The position numbers were made by a program, and so were the translations under genes. The notes beneath the pieces are model-generated. The model saw only the letters and a program-made list of their open reading frames with translations. It did no database searches and was not told where the DNA came from. Shown here piece by piece: positions 1 through 8,322 of a stretch of 31,322 nt of DNA. Source of the stretch: SFDP01 sp051653625 (GTDB lineage Bacteria; Bacillota; Clostridia; Lachnospirales; Lachnospiraceae); assembly GCA_051653625.1 (NCBI GenBank), contig JBOFWM010000023.1, positions 1 through 31,322 of the forward strand, in the 5' to 3' direction. How positions within the stretch are numbered: the first letter of the stretch is position 1; the number at the start of each line of letters is the position of its first letter.

Positions 1-720
1 ATATTTTGATGCTACAGTAGCAGTTATTTCATCATAAGATTGGGTGTTTTTATTATATAATTCTAACTTTGGAGTTTGATCTTGATCTAAGGCATCATAT
101 GCTAATTGAATACGATAAACTTCCGTAGTTGTAATTGAATTTTCATCTACCGTATTATACGCATCAAAATTTTGTTCATTAATATTAGTTAGACCCGCAG
201 TATTAATGTACGTAATAGAATCAATGGAATCACCCTTCAATTGCTCGGTAATAGAATAAGATTTTGTTGTATCACTCTTAAACATAAGTGGTGTATCTGT
301 ACGATATCCTGTAAAGATATATCGCCCAGCATTATCGGTATTTCCCGTAGAATAAATTTGATCACGCAATGCTGTAATATTTGCAAGCACTGTTTTTTTA
401 TCTTCTGTAGTTTTTTCTCCGTTTGAACCTGTTGTAAATTCGCGTATCATATCTGTTAAGACATCACTCAAACTAGATACTGCTGATTCTGTTAAACTTA
501 ACCATGCCTCTGCATCTGGTACATTTTTTTCATAATATTGTGTTACCTGATTTACATTTGTGCGAAGTCTTAACGCTCTAATTGCAACAATTGGATTATC
601 TGAAGGACGCACAATTTTACTTTTCCCCGTCATTTGGCTGTTTAATTTATCTTGAATTAATTTATTTGTATTAATATTTGTCAAGGAATTATTTTGCATC
701 ATCTTATTTGTAATTCTCAT
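1..720 (-). CDS. flgL: Flagellar hook-filament junction protein FlgL, C-terminus cut by window edge
   Basis: FlgL (HAP3) joins the hook-associated protein FlgK to the flagellin filament outside the cell. The frame is open from an ATG at 720 to the left edge, giving 240 codons with no stop. The N-terminus starts MRITNKMMQNNSLTNINTNK and carries the conserved flagellin-like D0/D1 motif RPSDNPIVAIRALRLR, followed by the heptad-rich helix typical of FlgL. A GGAG ribosome site lies about 7 bases upstream of the ATG. It is the fifth gene of the flgM-flgN-flgK-flgK-flgL operon and follows flgK after a 33-base gap. The FlgK-FlgL order supports FlgL rather than flagellin. The C-terminal D0 helix is outside the window, so completeness cannot be judged. 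Confidence 0.9.
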   Translation of the reverse strand, partial: MRITNKMMQNNSLTNINTNKLIQDKLNSQMTGKSKIVRPSDNPIVAIRALRLRTNVNQVTQYYEKNVPDAEAWLSLTESAVSSLSDVLTDMIREFTTGSNGEKTTEDKKTVLANITALRDQIYSTGNTDNAGRYIFTGYRTDTPLMFKSDTTKSYSITEQLKGDSIDSITYINTAGLTNINEQNFDAYNTVDENSITTTEVYRIQLAYDALDQDQTPKLELYNKNTQSYDEITATVASKY

Positions 721-753
721 AAAAATTCTCCATTTTCTTATTTCCTATTGATT

Positions 754-2631
754 CTAAACACCTGTTTCAAGAATCAATCTATCATAAACTTCAGTTAACG
801 TTTGAATCATTTTTGACGCCAAATTATATGAATTTTGGAATTTCACAAGACTAATTGCTTCTTCGTCATTATCTACACCTGAAATAGATGCTCGTTGATT
901 ATTGATGCTCTTTCCAATACCGCTATAAGTATTATAAAAACTATTTGCAGCACTTGCATTGATTGTGATATCCGATAAAACACAAGTTAAAAATTCTGAT
1001 GTAGTTGCACCACGAAAACTAAGTTGAGTTTTATCATTAATCATATTCATCAAATTTGTAATATTTCCATACTCATCTACACCAGCAGTTGGGTCTGTTC
1101 TTGTAGCAAGAAGCTCTGGATCCTTTAACATCGTGGCAAGAATAGTAAAATTCTTTGCAGTTAAACGGTAATAACTGTCCGATGTGCTACTTACTGTTGT
1201 AATTACATTTCCAAATTCATCTTCTACTCCAATGTTTTCATCAAATGTATATTGTTCTCCTGTTATCATGTTTCCTGTGAATAAATTATTTCCATTATTT
1301 CCATAAGAATCATATCCAGAAGCTAACATCTTATTAATTCCTTGTGAGAAAATACGAACCCATTCATTTAATTGTTGTTGATAATAAGGAACTCCTTGGT
1401 ATGAAATACTTACTCCTACACTTACTTCTTTCCCCAGCAAAGAATAATTTATATTTGTATCATTTACCGATTCATCAATAGTAAAAGTATAACTATTTGT
1501 TTCACTATCAAAACTCCAATCCTTGTAATAAAATATTTGATTTCCAATATTTATTTTTCCACCATTATCGGATAATGTACATTTATTAATATCGAGCAAA
1601 TTCATATCTGTTACAGAAATAGTAACTGTTCCATTTCCAATATTTGATACTGTCCCATGAAAGTTCTCATTATTATTTCCATCTCTAATATGTACTAATC
1701 CTTCTAATTCTCCACCTAAGCTTGCATTATAGAGATTGAATTGATCTCCAAGTACGCCTGTCTGTTTATTAGCTACCCAATATACATCATATAATCCATC
1801 AATATCTGATTGATTTACCTTTTCGCTACTTTCTCTTGCTAGACATGCTAGTGTATTGTACTCATTTCCATATACTAGAGTTTGTCCTCCTGCAATTTTC
1901 ACAGTAAATTCAGTTGCGCCAGATACATGATCTGGATTGTTTGGGTCAGTTAATGGTATTTCTCTTGTCTCTACAGTCGTAATTGCCGACAGTTGATCAA
2001 TTAAAAGCGCTCTTCTATCTCTTAATTCATTGGCTGTACCTCCAGATAATTCAATAACATTGATTTGCTTATTTAACGCTGCAATTTCTTCCGCAATAGA
2101 GTTAATTTCGCCTACCTTAACATTGATTTCTTGATTTGCATCTTTTTGTACTTGCTCAAGATTTGCAGCCAAACTATTAAAATAATCTGTTAAATTATTT
2201 ACAAATCCTAAAAATTGTGTCTTTGTTGCGACACTTCCTGAATTTTTTTGTACTTCCTCTAATGCATTCATCATTTCATTAAAGATTGTTTTAAACCCTT
2301 GGACCGTTGTACTGTCAATAAAATAATCTTCAATTTGTTTCATATAATATTGTTTTACATCATATTCACCAACACTTGTATTGTTGCTCCAATATTTATT
2401 ATCATAAAATTCATCTCGAATTCTCTCAATTGCTAATACCTGTACTCCTGCCCCTGCACAACCATATGTTGTAAAAGTACGAAGTGCATCTGCTGCCTTT
2501 TGAGATACATATTGTCTACTATATCCTTCTACTTCTGCATTTGACATATTATTTGCTGTCGTATTTAATGCGATATTTGCAGCAGTCAAGCCTGAATATG
2601 CTATGTTTAATCCAAAAAATTGTGATCCCAT
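754..2631 (-). CDS. flgK: Flagellar hook-associated protein FlgK, second (longer) paralogue
   Basis: FlgK (HAP1) is exported through the flagellar type III system and forms the first hook-filament junction ring. The 625-residue protein starts with MGSQFFGLNIAYSGLTAANI and the motif ALNTTANNMSNAEVEGYSRQ, the FlgK/FlgE N-terminal rod-like signature. It ends with the C-terminal D0 helix motif ISLVKFQNSYNLASKMIQTL. The start is supported by AAGGAG eight bases upstream. It sits 28 bases after another flgK. Compared with that copy it has roughly 90 extra residues in the middle (about 310-420, beta-rich and Asn/Gly-rich), in the surface-exposed part of the family fold. Tandem flgK copies occur in flagellated Clostridia. 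Whether both are incorporated in one flagellum is unknown. Confidence 0.88.
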   Translation of the reverse strand: MGSQFFGLNIAYSGLTAANIALNTTANNMSNAEVEGYSRQYVSQKAADALRTFTTYGCAGAGVQVLAIERIRDEFYDNKYWSNNTSVGEYDVKQYYMKQIEDYFIDSTTVQGFKTIFNEMMNALEEVQKNSGSVATKTQFLGFVNNLTDYFNSLAANLEQVQKDANQEINVKVGEINSIAEEIAALNKQINVIELSGGTANELRDRRALLIDQLSAITTVETREIPLTDPNNPDHVSGATEFTVKIAGGQTLVYGNEYNTLACLARESSEKVNQSDIDGLYDVYWVANKQTGVLGDQFNLYNASLGGELEGLVHIRDGNNNENFHGTVSNIGNGTVTISVTDMNLLDINKCTLSDNGGKINIGNQIFYYKDWSFDSETNSYTFTIDESVNDTNINYSLLGKEVSVGVSISYQGVPYYQQQLNEWVRIFSQGINKMLASGYDSYGNNGNNLFTGNMITGEQYTFDENIGVEDEFGNVITTVSSTSDSYYRLTAKNFTILATMLKDPELLATRTDPTAGVDEYGNITNLMNMINDKTQLSFRGATTSEFLTCVLSDITINASAANSFYNTYSGIGKSINNQRASISGVDNDEEAISLVKFQNSYNLASKMIQTLTEVYDRLILETGV

Positions 2632-2659
2632 ATAAAACTCCTTCTTAATTTCTTAGCTT

Positions 2660-4243
2660 CTATAAACTAGTAACAATATGTTCTAGCATCTCACTAATCA
2701 CGTTAATATATCGACTTGCTGCATTGTATGCATTTTGGTATTTAATCATATTTGTTAATTCATCATCAGTAGATACACCAATGATTTGTTCCCTTGCAGA
2801 AAAGGTAGATTCTAAAGTCAATTGTTGATTTGTTAAAATACTATTATACACATATCCAGAATTTGCTACTTGCGAAACAAGATCTGAATAATAATCTAAA
2901 AAGTTCGTCTTTTTTTGTACATTCGGATTTAATGTATTTGTTTCTGCCGTAAATGCTTCTTTTAATTTTTCAATTGTTTCATAATCCGCTTCGCCGTCAG
3001 GTTTAATAAATCCCAATAAATAAGGATTTTTTTGCAATTCCTGATTAATCACTAAATTAGATGTTGTATATTCTTCACTCTCTGTAATTTTATCAAACAC
3101 TCGAATTGGCGTTCCATCCGCATTACATAAATAACCAGTTGTTGGATCACTTGCACTTGCTAAAATATCATTAATTGTCGTTGCAATATTATGAATCAAT
3201 TGATCAAATTCAGCCTGAATATTCATAATAATCGATTGAGATACCGTATTATCATAATTGCTATTAGTTAAATCCTGATATGTTGCCCTATGATCCCCTC
3301 TTGCAAGAAGGGTGGCTCTTAGTGCGCCAATATCTGTATTTAGATCAGTGGAAATAAGTCTGCTTAAGTCAAAAACTTCTGCTCCCTCAATATCATAAAC
3401 TTTATTTCCATTTGCATCTATTGTTGCCTTCGCGTTTTGAGTCCAATAAGCAGTATAAAATCCAGTTGCAAGATCTTCTTTCAACCCTATTTCATATACA
3501 ACTTCTCCTCTTACAAAGTCTACCCCTTCAAGTTGAATATTGGTATTACCATAAATATCTTCTGAAACTGTGATATTCCCATATGCTGCTAATTCATCAA
3601 TTAATTGATTTCTTGCATCTCTTAGATCGTTGGCACTTTCTACTCCACCCGCTTCAATTTTTTGTATTTGAAGATTTAAGTAACTAATTGTTTTTGCATA
3701 ATTATTCATCGTGTCTACTTGTGTTTTTACTTCTTTGTTCAAGTTATCTTGATACGATACTAAACCATCATATACCCCAATTGCACGTTCTAAAAATATC
3801 GTTGCATTTTGAATAAAAAGCCCTTGTGTAACTGTACTGCTTGGGTCTTTTGCTAATTCTTGAATCGATTCCCAAACCCCCTCTAAAGACTCTTGAAATG
3901 GTTCTTGATTCATTTCCCCTAATAAAGTTTCAATTTCTCCTAATGCATTAGCAGACACTTCATAAAAGGAATTTCTTCCCGATTCTTTTCTATATGTTAA
4001 GTCTAAGAAATAATCTCTTACTTGTTTTACATTTGTATAATTTACCCCTAGTCCATATTGTTGATTTACAACAGCATTTGGATTTACAGATAATGTTGTA
4101 TAACTTTTCGTCCCTAATTGTACTTGTTGTCTTACATATCCTGTAGTTCCAGAATTACTAAGATTATGTGCTGTAGTATTTAATGCATTTTGACTTGTCT
4201 GTAATCCTGATGACCCGATATATAAACTTCCCATTAATGGCAT
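2660..4243 (-). CDS. flgK: Flagellar hook-associated protein FlgK, first paralogue
   Basis: This 527-residue FlgK is the upstream member of a tandem pair. Its N-terminus reads MPLMGSLYIGSSGLQTSQNA with the signature ALNTTAHNLSNSGTTGYVRQ. The C-terminus carries MIKYQNAYNAASRYINVISE, the usual FlgK terminal helix. The central part contains SANDLRDARNQLIDELA, equivalent to TANELRDRRALLIDQLS in the second copy, so the two genes are clearly homologous. The first ATG is preferred over the one at residue 4 because AAGGAG lies about 9 bases upstream. The gene begins 23 bases after flgN, which encodes the export chaperone for FlgK and FlgL. Its length is near the usual FlgK size, so this may be the canonical copy. 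Confidence 0.9.
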   Translation of the reverse strand: MPLMGSLYIGSSGLQTSQNALNTTAHNLSNSGTTGYVRQQVQLGTKSYTTLSVNPNAVVNQQYGLGVNYTNVKQVRDYFLDLTYRKESGRNSFYEVSANALGEIETLLGEMNQEPFQESLEGVWESIQELAKDPSSTVTQGLFIQNATIFLERAIGVYDGLVSYQDNLNKEVKTQVDTMNNYAKTISYLNLQIQKIEAGGVESANDLRDARNQLIDELAAYGNITVSEDIYGNTNIQLEGVDFVRGEVVYEIGLKEDLATGFYTAYWTQNAKATIDANGNKVYDIEGAEVFDLSRLISTDLNTDIGALRATLLARGDHRATYQDLTNSNYDNTVSQSIIMNIQAEFDQLIHNIATTINDILASASDPTTGYLCNADGTPIRVFDKITESEEYTTSNLVINQELQKNPYLLGFIKPDGEADYETIEKLKEAFTAETNTLNPNVQKKTNFLDYYSDLVSQVANSGYVYNSILTNQQLTLESTFSAREQIIGVSTDDELTNMIKYQNAYNAASRYINVISEMLEHIVTSL

Positions 4244-4266
4244 CTTGCTTTTCTCCTTACTCGATG

Positions 4267-4785
4267 TTATTGTTTTGCGTCAAACCCTTTCAAACCACTC
4301 CCAAGCTTTATTCCTGTCGTATAGGCACCGCTATTATAGTTTGCTGTTTGTGGCGCCTGCTTCATAGATTGAAGCAATGTAATATCAAACTGCACCATTT
4401 CTAAGGAACTATTGATTAGCTCTTTGTTTTGTTCATTCACACTTACCACTTGCGCAATGGTGTCTGATAATACATCATGAATATTGGCTAACATTTGTTG
4501 TTCATGTTTTCTTGGCTCTAGCAATTTAATAATTTCTTTTAATTTAAGTTCGCTAACATCCCTGTTTAAAACAGTTGCAATATCCTTAATGTTTTCTTCT
4601 CTTTTTCCCTCTAACTTTTGGATTTTTGCTACTATGTTTTGTTCTTCATCCGTGATCTGTTGTAGTGTTTCTAAAACACCTTCTATAATAATAGGAGTCT
4701 TTTTTCTAGATAATTCTAGCAACTGTTTATATAAAGTATTCTCCTCTTCTAAAATATGAATTAAATTCTCCATTAAACTTGCCAC
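4267..4785 (-). CDS. flgN: Flagellar export chaperone FlgN
   Basis: FlgN is a small cytoplasmic helical chaperone that holds FlgK and FlgL before secretion. The protein has 172 residues and is almost entirely predicted helix, with long amphipathic stretches such as LIHILEEENTLYKQLLELSR near the N-terminus and a Gly/Gln/Asn-rich tail. Sequence conservation in this family is low. The call rests on the helical hairpin pattern plus its position between flgM and flgK. The start codon is GTG at 4785, with AGGAGG seven bases upstream; the next ATG (residue 5) would be too far from that site. It follows flgM by 20 bases, consistent with one operon. Confidence 0.85.
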   Translation of the reverse strand: MASLMENLIHILEEENTLYKQLLELSRKKTPIIIEGVLETLQQITDEEQNIVAKIQKLEGKREENIKDIATVLNRDVSELKLKEIIKLLEPRKHEQQMLANIHDVLSDTIAQVVSVNEQNKELINSSLEMVQFDITLLQSMKQAPQTANYNSGAYTTGIKLGSGLKGFDAKQ

Positions 4786-4805
4786 AATCTATCCTCCTCT
4801 TTGTT

Positions 4806-5084
4806 TTAAAAACTAAATGTTTTGTATTGTTCTAAAAGTTTTGAAGCAAATTTTTCTTCGCTTACTTTATACGTACCATTTTCAATTTTTGCTTTAATTG
4901 GTGCAACAACATCTTCTCTAATATCATCACTCTCTTTTACAGCTGCTTGTAATAATTGAATTTCACGGCCAAAATTACTAATTGAGATTTCATCCTTCTT
5001 TTTTATTGTGCTAGTTTTTTCTATTTTTTGACTATTATTTACACCATATAACTGTTGTACTTTGCTATATCCATCTATTCTCAT
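4806..5084 (-). CDS. flgM: Anti-sigma-28 factor FlgM
   Basis: FlgM binds and inhibits the flagellar sigma factor sigma-28 (SigD/FliA) until the hook is finished. The chosen start at 5084 gives 92 residues beginning MRIDGYSKVQQLYGV. GGAGG lies seven bases upstream; a longer in-frame reading to 5135 has no comparable site. The protein is short and highly charged. It ends in the conserved sigma-binding region with IREDVVAPIKAKIENGTYKV followed by SEEKFASKLL, a recognisable FlgM C-terminus. It is the first gene of the late flagellar operon and has a candidate sigma-28 promoter just upstream, which would place FlgM under feedback from the factor it inhibits. Confidence 0.92.
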   Translation of the reverse strand: MRIDGYSKVQQLYGVNNSQKIEKTSTIKKKDEISISNFGREIQLLQAAVKESDDIREDVVAPIKAKIENGTYKVSEEKFASKLLEQYKTFSF

Positions 5085-5135
5085 AAACAATCCTCCTAAG
5101 ATATTATTTCTATTCTTCATCAATTCTTCTAACAT

Positions 5136-5180
5136 AAATATCGACTAGATACAAAATTACTTTATATCTAGTCGACATTT
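5136..5180. terminator. Long inverted repeat between aguB and flgM, possible terminator
   Basis: The arms at 5136-5151 and 5165-5180 are complementary over 16 bases with one mismatch and enclose a 13-base loop. The core arm is TCGACTAGATA. It starts only 8 bases beyond the aguB stop codon, the expected place for the terminator of the polyamine operon. However, the base run following the stem on the minus strand is short (ATATTTATG) rather than a strong U tract. It overlaps the predicted flgM promoter, so it may act as a terminator, as a regulatory site, or both. Confidence 0.5.
5138..5164 (-). promoter_or_regulatory. Candidate sigma-28 (SigD) promoter of the flgM operon
   Basis: On the minus strand TAAA (5164-5161) is followed after 16 bases by TCGATAT (5144-5138). 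This closely matches the TAAA-N15/16-CCGATAT consensus of flagellar sigma factors, with one mismatch in the -10 element. It lies about 50 bases ahead of the flgM ATG, as expected for a flagellar class III promoter. The -10 element is inside one arm of a 16-base inverted repeat and the -35 element is in its loop. Confidence 0.6.
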
Positions 5181-5188
5181 ATTTAAAA

Positions 5189-6061
5189 TTACTCTATTAT
5201 TTGTTGATATAAGTCTGGTCTTCTATCTCGAAATAGTCCCCAGCTCATTCTTTTTGTTCTAATTTCATCAAAATCAAATGTTGCAAATAAAATTTCTTCT
5301 TCATTTCGACTTGCACTTTTTATGATTTCACCTGTTTCATCTGCAATAAAACTGCTGCCATAAAAGGTTAAGCTCGATTCTTGATTTCCATTTTCCACTG
5401 ATTTTACAACCACTTCTGTTCCATAACGATTTGCCGCAATAACAGGTATGATATTTGCTGCTCCATGACCTTGCATAGTTCTTCTCCAATGTCCCATACT
5501 ATCGCATTCTAAAATAGGTTCACTTCCGATTGCTGTTGGATAACAAATAAGATCTGCACCCATTAATGTAAGACATCTTGCTGTTTCTGGAAACCATTGA
5601 TCCCAACAAATACCAATTCCAATCTTTCCAAATGGTGTTTCAAATACTTTAAATCCAGTATTTCCAGGTTTAAAATAAAATTTTTCTTGATAATAATGAT
5701 CATCTGGAATATGGCTTTTTCTATAAACTCCGCTTACGCTACCATCTGTATTAATCAATGCAAGGGAATTATAACACTCTGTCTTATCTTTTTCATAGAA
5801 ACTTATAGGAAGTACCACTCCTAATTCCTTTGCAACCTCTTTAAAATGATTGATTGCCAAATTTTCTTCTACACTAGTTGCATATTCATAAAAATCATAA
5901 TTTCGTTCTTGGCAAAAATAATTTCGTTCAAATAACTCTGGAAGTAAAATTATATTTGCACCTTTTTTTGCTGCTTCTCGAACAAGTCGATCTGCATGCA
6001 TAATATTTTCTTTTGGTGTTTTATTGCATTCCATTTGAATTGCACTTACATTTACAAGCAT
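5189..6061 (-). CDS. aguB: N-carbamoylputrescine amidase
   Basis: AguB hydrolyses N-carbamoylputrescine to putrescine, CO2 and ammonia in the cytoplasm. It belongs to the nitrilase/CN-hydrolase superfamily. The chosen start at 6061 gives 290 residues beginning MLVNVSAIQMECN. A longer reading would overlap aguA and lacks a ribosome site, whereas AAAAGG precedes this ATG. The Glu-Lys-Cys triad is visible: Glu42 in LLPELFERNYFC, Lys115 in YRKSHIPDDHYYQEKFYF, and Cys152 in GIGICWDQWFPE. The YRKSHIPDDHYYQEKFYF segment and the C-terminal GLFRDRRPDLY are typical of this amidase. It is the last gene of the polyamine operon, 16 bases after aguA, the enzyme that makes its substrate. Confidence 0.93.
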   Translation of the reverse strand: MLVNVSAIQMECNKTPKENIMHADRLVREAAKKGANIILLPELFERNYFCQERNYDFYEYATSVEENLAINHFKEVAKELGVVLPISFYEKDKTECYNSLALINTDGSVSGVYRKSHIPDDHYYQEKFYFKPGNTGFKVFETPFGKIGIGICWDQWFPETARCLTLMGADLICYPTAIGSEPILECDSMGHWRRTMQGHGAANIIPVIAANRYGTEVVVKSVENGNQESSLTFYGSSFIADETGEIIKSASRNEEEILFATFDFDEIRTKRMSWGLFRDRRPDLYQQIIE

Positions 6062-6077
6062 ACGAATACCATCCTTT

Positions 6078-7157
6078 TTATTCTTGCGGAATTTGTTGTG
6101 TAATACAGTGGATATTTCCACCACCTAATAAAATGTCTTTCGCATAAATCGGTATAATTTCTCTATCTGGACACACTCTTTTTAATACAGCAATTGCCTT
6201 TTCATCTGACTCTTTATGTTCTCCCCCAAACACTGGAAGTAAAATTCCATCATTTATAAAATAGAAATTAACATAACTTGCAGCCATTCTCTCTCCCACT
6301 TCTCTGGTTGCTTCTCCTTCTTCAAAGGAATATCCTAAACAGTCCTCTTTTGTAAGAAGAATTGGTGGTGTTGGAACGTGTAATTTATGAATAGTAAACT
6401 TTCTGCCCTTAGCATCCGTTTCGTTTTCCAGATATTCTAGTACACTTTTTGACATTTCATATTGTGGATCCATTTTATCCTCTGACCATGCTAAAACTAG
6501 TTCAGCTGGCTTTATAAAAGCACAAATATTATCCACATGTTCATCTGTTTCATCCAAGTAAATACCATGTGGAAGCCAGAGGACTTTTTCTCCACCTAGC
6601 ATTTCACATAAAGTTTTTTCGATTTCTTCTTTTGAAAGATGTGGATTTCTTCCCTTACTTAATAGACAAGGACTTGTTACTAAAATAGTTCCTTCTCCAT
6701 CACTATGAATAGCTCCACCTTCTAATACAAATGCTCTTTTATCGATTATTTCATATCCTGTTGCTTTACAAAAGATACTTGCAAACGCATCATCTTCTTC
6801 ATAATCTTCATAAAGTCCATTATACTCACCACCCCATGCATTAAACTTCCAATCAATTCCTTTTATCTGATTGTCTTCTCTTACAAAAGTCGGGCCAATA
6901 TCTCTTGCCCACGAATCATTTGTTTCAATTGCAAGCCAATTTACATTGTCTGGTAAACTTTCTTTTATCTTTGACCACTCCTCTTTACTTGCAATCAGAA
7001 ATAATTCTTCTCTTTTTGCAATTTCAGAGGCAATTTGTATAAATGCTTGTTGGGCTTTTATCGGGTTAATTCCCCAACTGCCCGGTCTCGTTGGCCAAAT
7101 TAGAATCGTTCCTCTATGCCTTTCAAATTCTGCAGGCATTTGATATTTATTTATCAT
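6078..7157 (-). CDS. aguA: Agmatine deiminase
   Basis: AguA converts agmatine to N-carbamoylputrescine and ammonia. The 359-residue protein has the guanidine-modifying fold motifs in order: NDSWARDIGP near residue 80, LEGGAIHSDGEGT near residue 146, ETDEHVDNI near residue 205, and GGGNIHCITQQ at the end with the nucleophile Cys351. This is a full-length member with all the expected catalytic elements. AGAGGA lies upstream of the ATG. Paired with aguB downstream and an arginine decarboxylase at the head of the operon, it fits biosynthesis of putrescine. Catabolic agmatine deiminase clusters would instead carry a putrescine carbamoyltransferase and an antiporter, which are absent here. Confidence 0.95.
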   Translation of the reverse strand: MINKYQMPAEFERHRGTILIWPTRPGSWGINPIKAQQAFIQIASEIAKREELFLIASKEEWSKIKESLPDNVNWLAIETNDSWARDIGPTFVREDNQIKGIDWKFNAWGGEYNGLYEDYEEDDAFASIFCKATGYEIIDKRAFVLEGGAIHSDGEGTILVTSPCLLSKGRNPHLSKEEIEKTLCEMLGGEKVLWLPHGIYLDETDEHVDNICAFIKPAELVLAWSEDKMDPQYEMSKSVLEYLENETDAKGRKFTIHKLHVPTPPILLTKEDCLGYSFEEGEATREVGERMAASYVNFYFINDGILLPVFGGEHKESDEKAIAVLKRVCPDREIIPIYAKDILLGGGNIHCITQQIPQE

Positions 7158-7184
7158 ACATTATCCTCTTTAATTAACCACACA

Positions 7185-8306
7185 TTATAAACGTCTTTTA
7201 AATTCTTCATATCCAAATTCTTTTACAACACAACATGTTCCATCTTTTTTTTCTTTTGCAATGCTTGGAAGTGGCATACCATTAAAGGTATTATTTTTCA
7301 CCATTGTATAAATGGCCATATCTAAAAACTCTAATCGATCTCCAATTTTAGGCATTTCATCAAAGCTATACTCCCCAATCACATCTCCCGCAAGGCAAGT
7401 TCTAGAAGATAAACGTACGGTGTATTGTTTTTCTCCTGGCATCCCACTATGAAGAAGCGGTGGACGATATGGCATTTCTATTACATCCGGCATATGACAT
7501 GCAGCAGATGCATCTAAGATTAATATTGGCATTCCATTATCAACTATATCCATAACTGTTGTAATTAAACTTCCAGCATTCAACGCAATGGCTTCGCCTG
7601 GCTCTAGATATACTTCTACTTTATATTTTTCTTTGATTTCCTTCACAAAAGAAATCAATCCTTCTACATCATATCCTTCTTTTGTAATATGATGACCGCC
7701 ACCTAAATTAATCCATTTTAAGGAATAAAGCATCGCACCAAATTGATGTTCTAATGCTCGAAATGTCTCTTGTAGTGGTTGAAACCCTTGTTCACAAAGG
7801 GTATGCATATGAATTCCTTCCACTCCCTCTGGAAATCTTTCTCCAATCTCCTCTTTTCTTACTCCAAGTCTCGAGTATGGGCCACATGGATCATACAACG
7901 GTGTATCTTGGGTTGAATGTTCTGGATTAATTCGAAGTCCAACGCTTGCATTCGATGGTTCCCAAATATTACGATGCATTTCTAATTGTCGAATTGAATT
8001 AAAAATAATATGTGAACAATGTTTTGTAACGTATTCCATTTCTCCTGTTGTAAAGGCAGGGGAAAATACATGACCTTCTTTCCCCATTTCCTCTACACCA
8101 AGGCGTGCCTCATAAAGTCCGCTTGAAGCAACACCTGCTAAATATTTTCCGATAAGTGGATAATAAGAATACATAGAGAATGCTTTTTGAGCTAGCAATA
8201 TTTTACATTCCGTTTGCTCCATTACAGAAGCCAATATTTTTAAGTTTTCTTCTAATTTTTTTTCTTGTACTAAATATACTGGTGTTTGTAAATTGTTACG
8301 ATTCAT
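7185..8306 (-). CDS. nspC: Carboxynorspermidine/carboxyspermidine decarboxylase
   Basis: This PLP enzyme of the alanine-racemase-like fold III decarboxylates carboxyspermidine to spermidine (or carboxynorspermidine to norspermidine). It has 373 residues. The PLP lysine is Lys41 in LLAQKAFSMY. Downstream are HMHTLCEQ, the glycine loop LGGGHHITKEGYD, EPGEAIALNAG, and the C-terminal CLAGDVIGEY block that supplies the cysteine and aspartate of the second subunit's active site. The putrescine-forming genes next to it suggest carboxyspermidine as the natural substrate, but norspermidine chemistry cannot be excluded by sequence. It begins 16 bases after the dehydrogenase stop, with AAAGGA ahead of the ATG. 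Confidence 0.93.
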   Translation of the reverse strand: MNRNNLQTPVYLVQEKKLEENLKILASVMEQTECKILLAQKAFSMYSYYPLIGKYLAGVASSGLYEARLGVEEMGKEGHVFSPAFTTGEMEYVTKHCSHIIFNSIRQLEMHRNIWEPSNASVGLRINPEHSTQDTPLYDPCGPYSRLGVRKEEIGERFPEGVEGIHMHTLCEQGFQPLQETFRALEHQFGAMLYSLKWINLGGGHHITKEGYDVEGLISFVKEIKEKYKVEVYLEPGEAIALNAGSLITTVMDIVDNGMPILILDASAACHMPDVIEMPYRPPLLHSGMPGEKQYTVRLSSRTCLAGDVIGEYSFDEMPKIGDRLEFLDMAIYTMVKNNTFNGMPLPSIAKEKKDGTCCVVKEFGYEEFKRRL

Positions 8307-8322
8307 CTACATTCCTTTCTTT

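Noticed and set aside
5085..5135. Longer in-frame start for flgM
   Set aside because: The upstream codons contain the GGAGG site of the inner ATG, and FlgM proteins normally begin at the MRIDGY-like residues.
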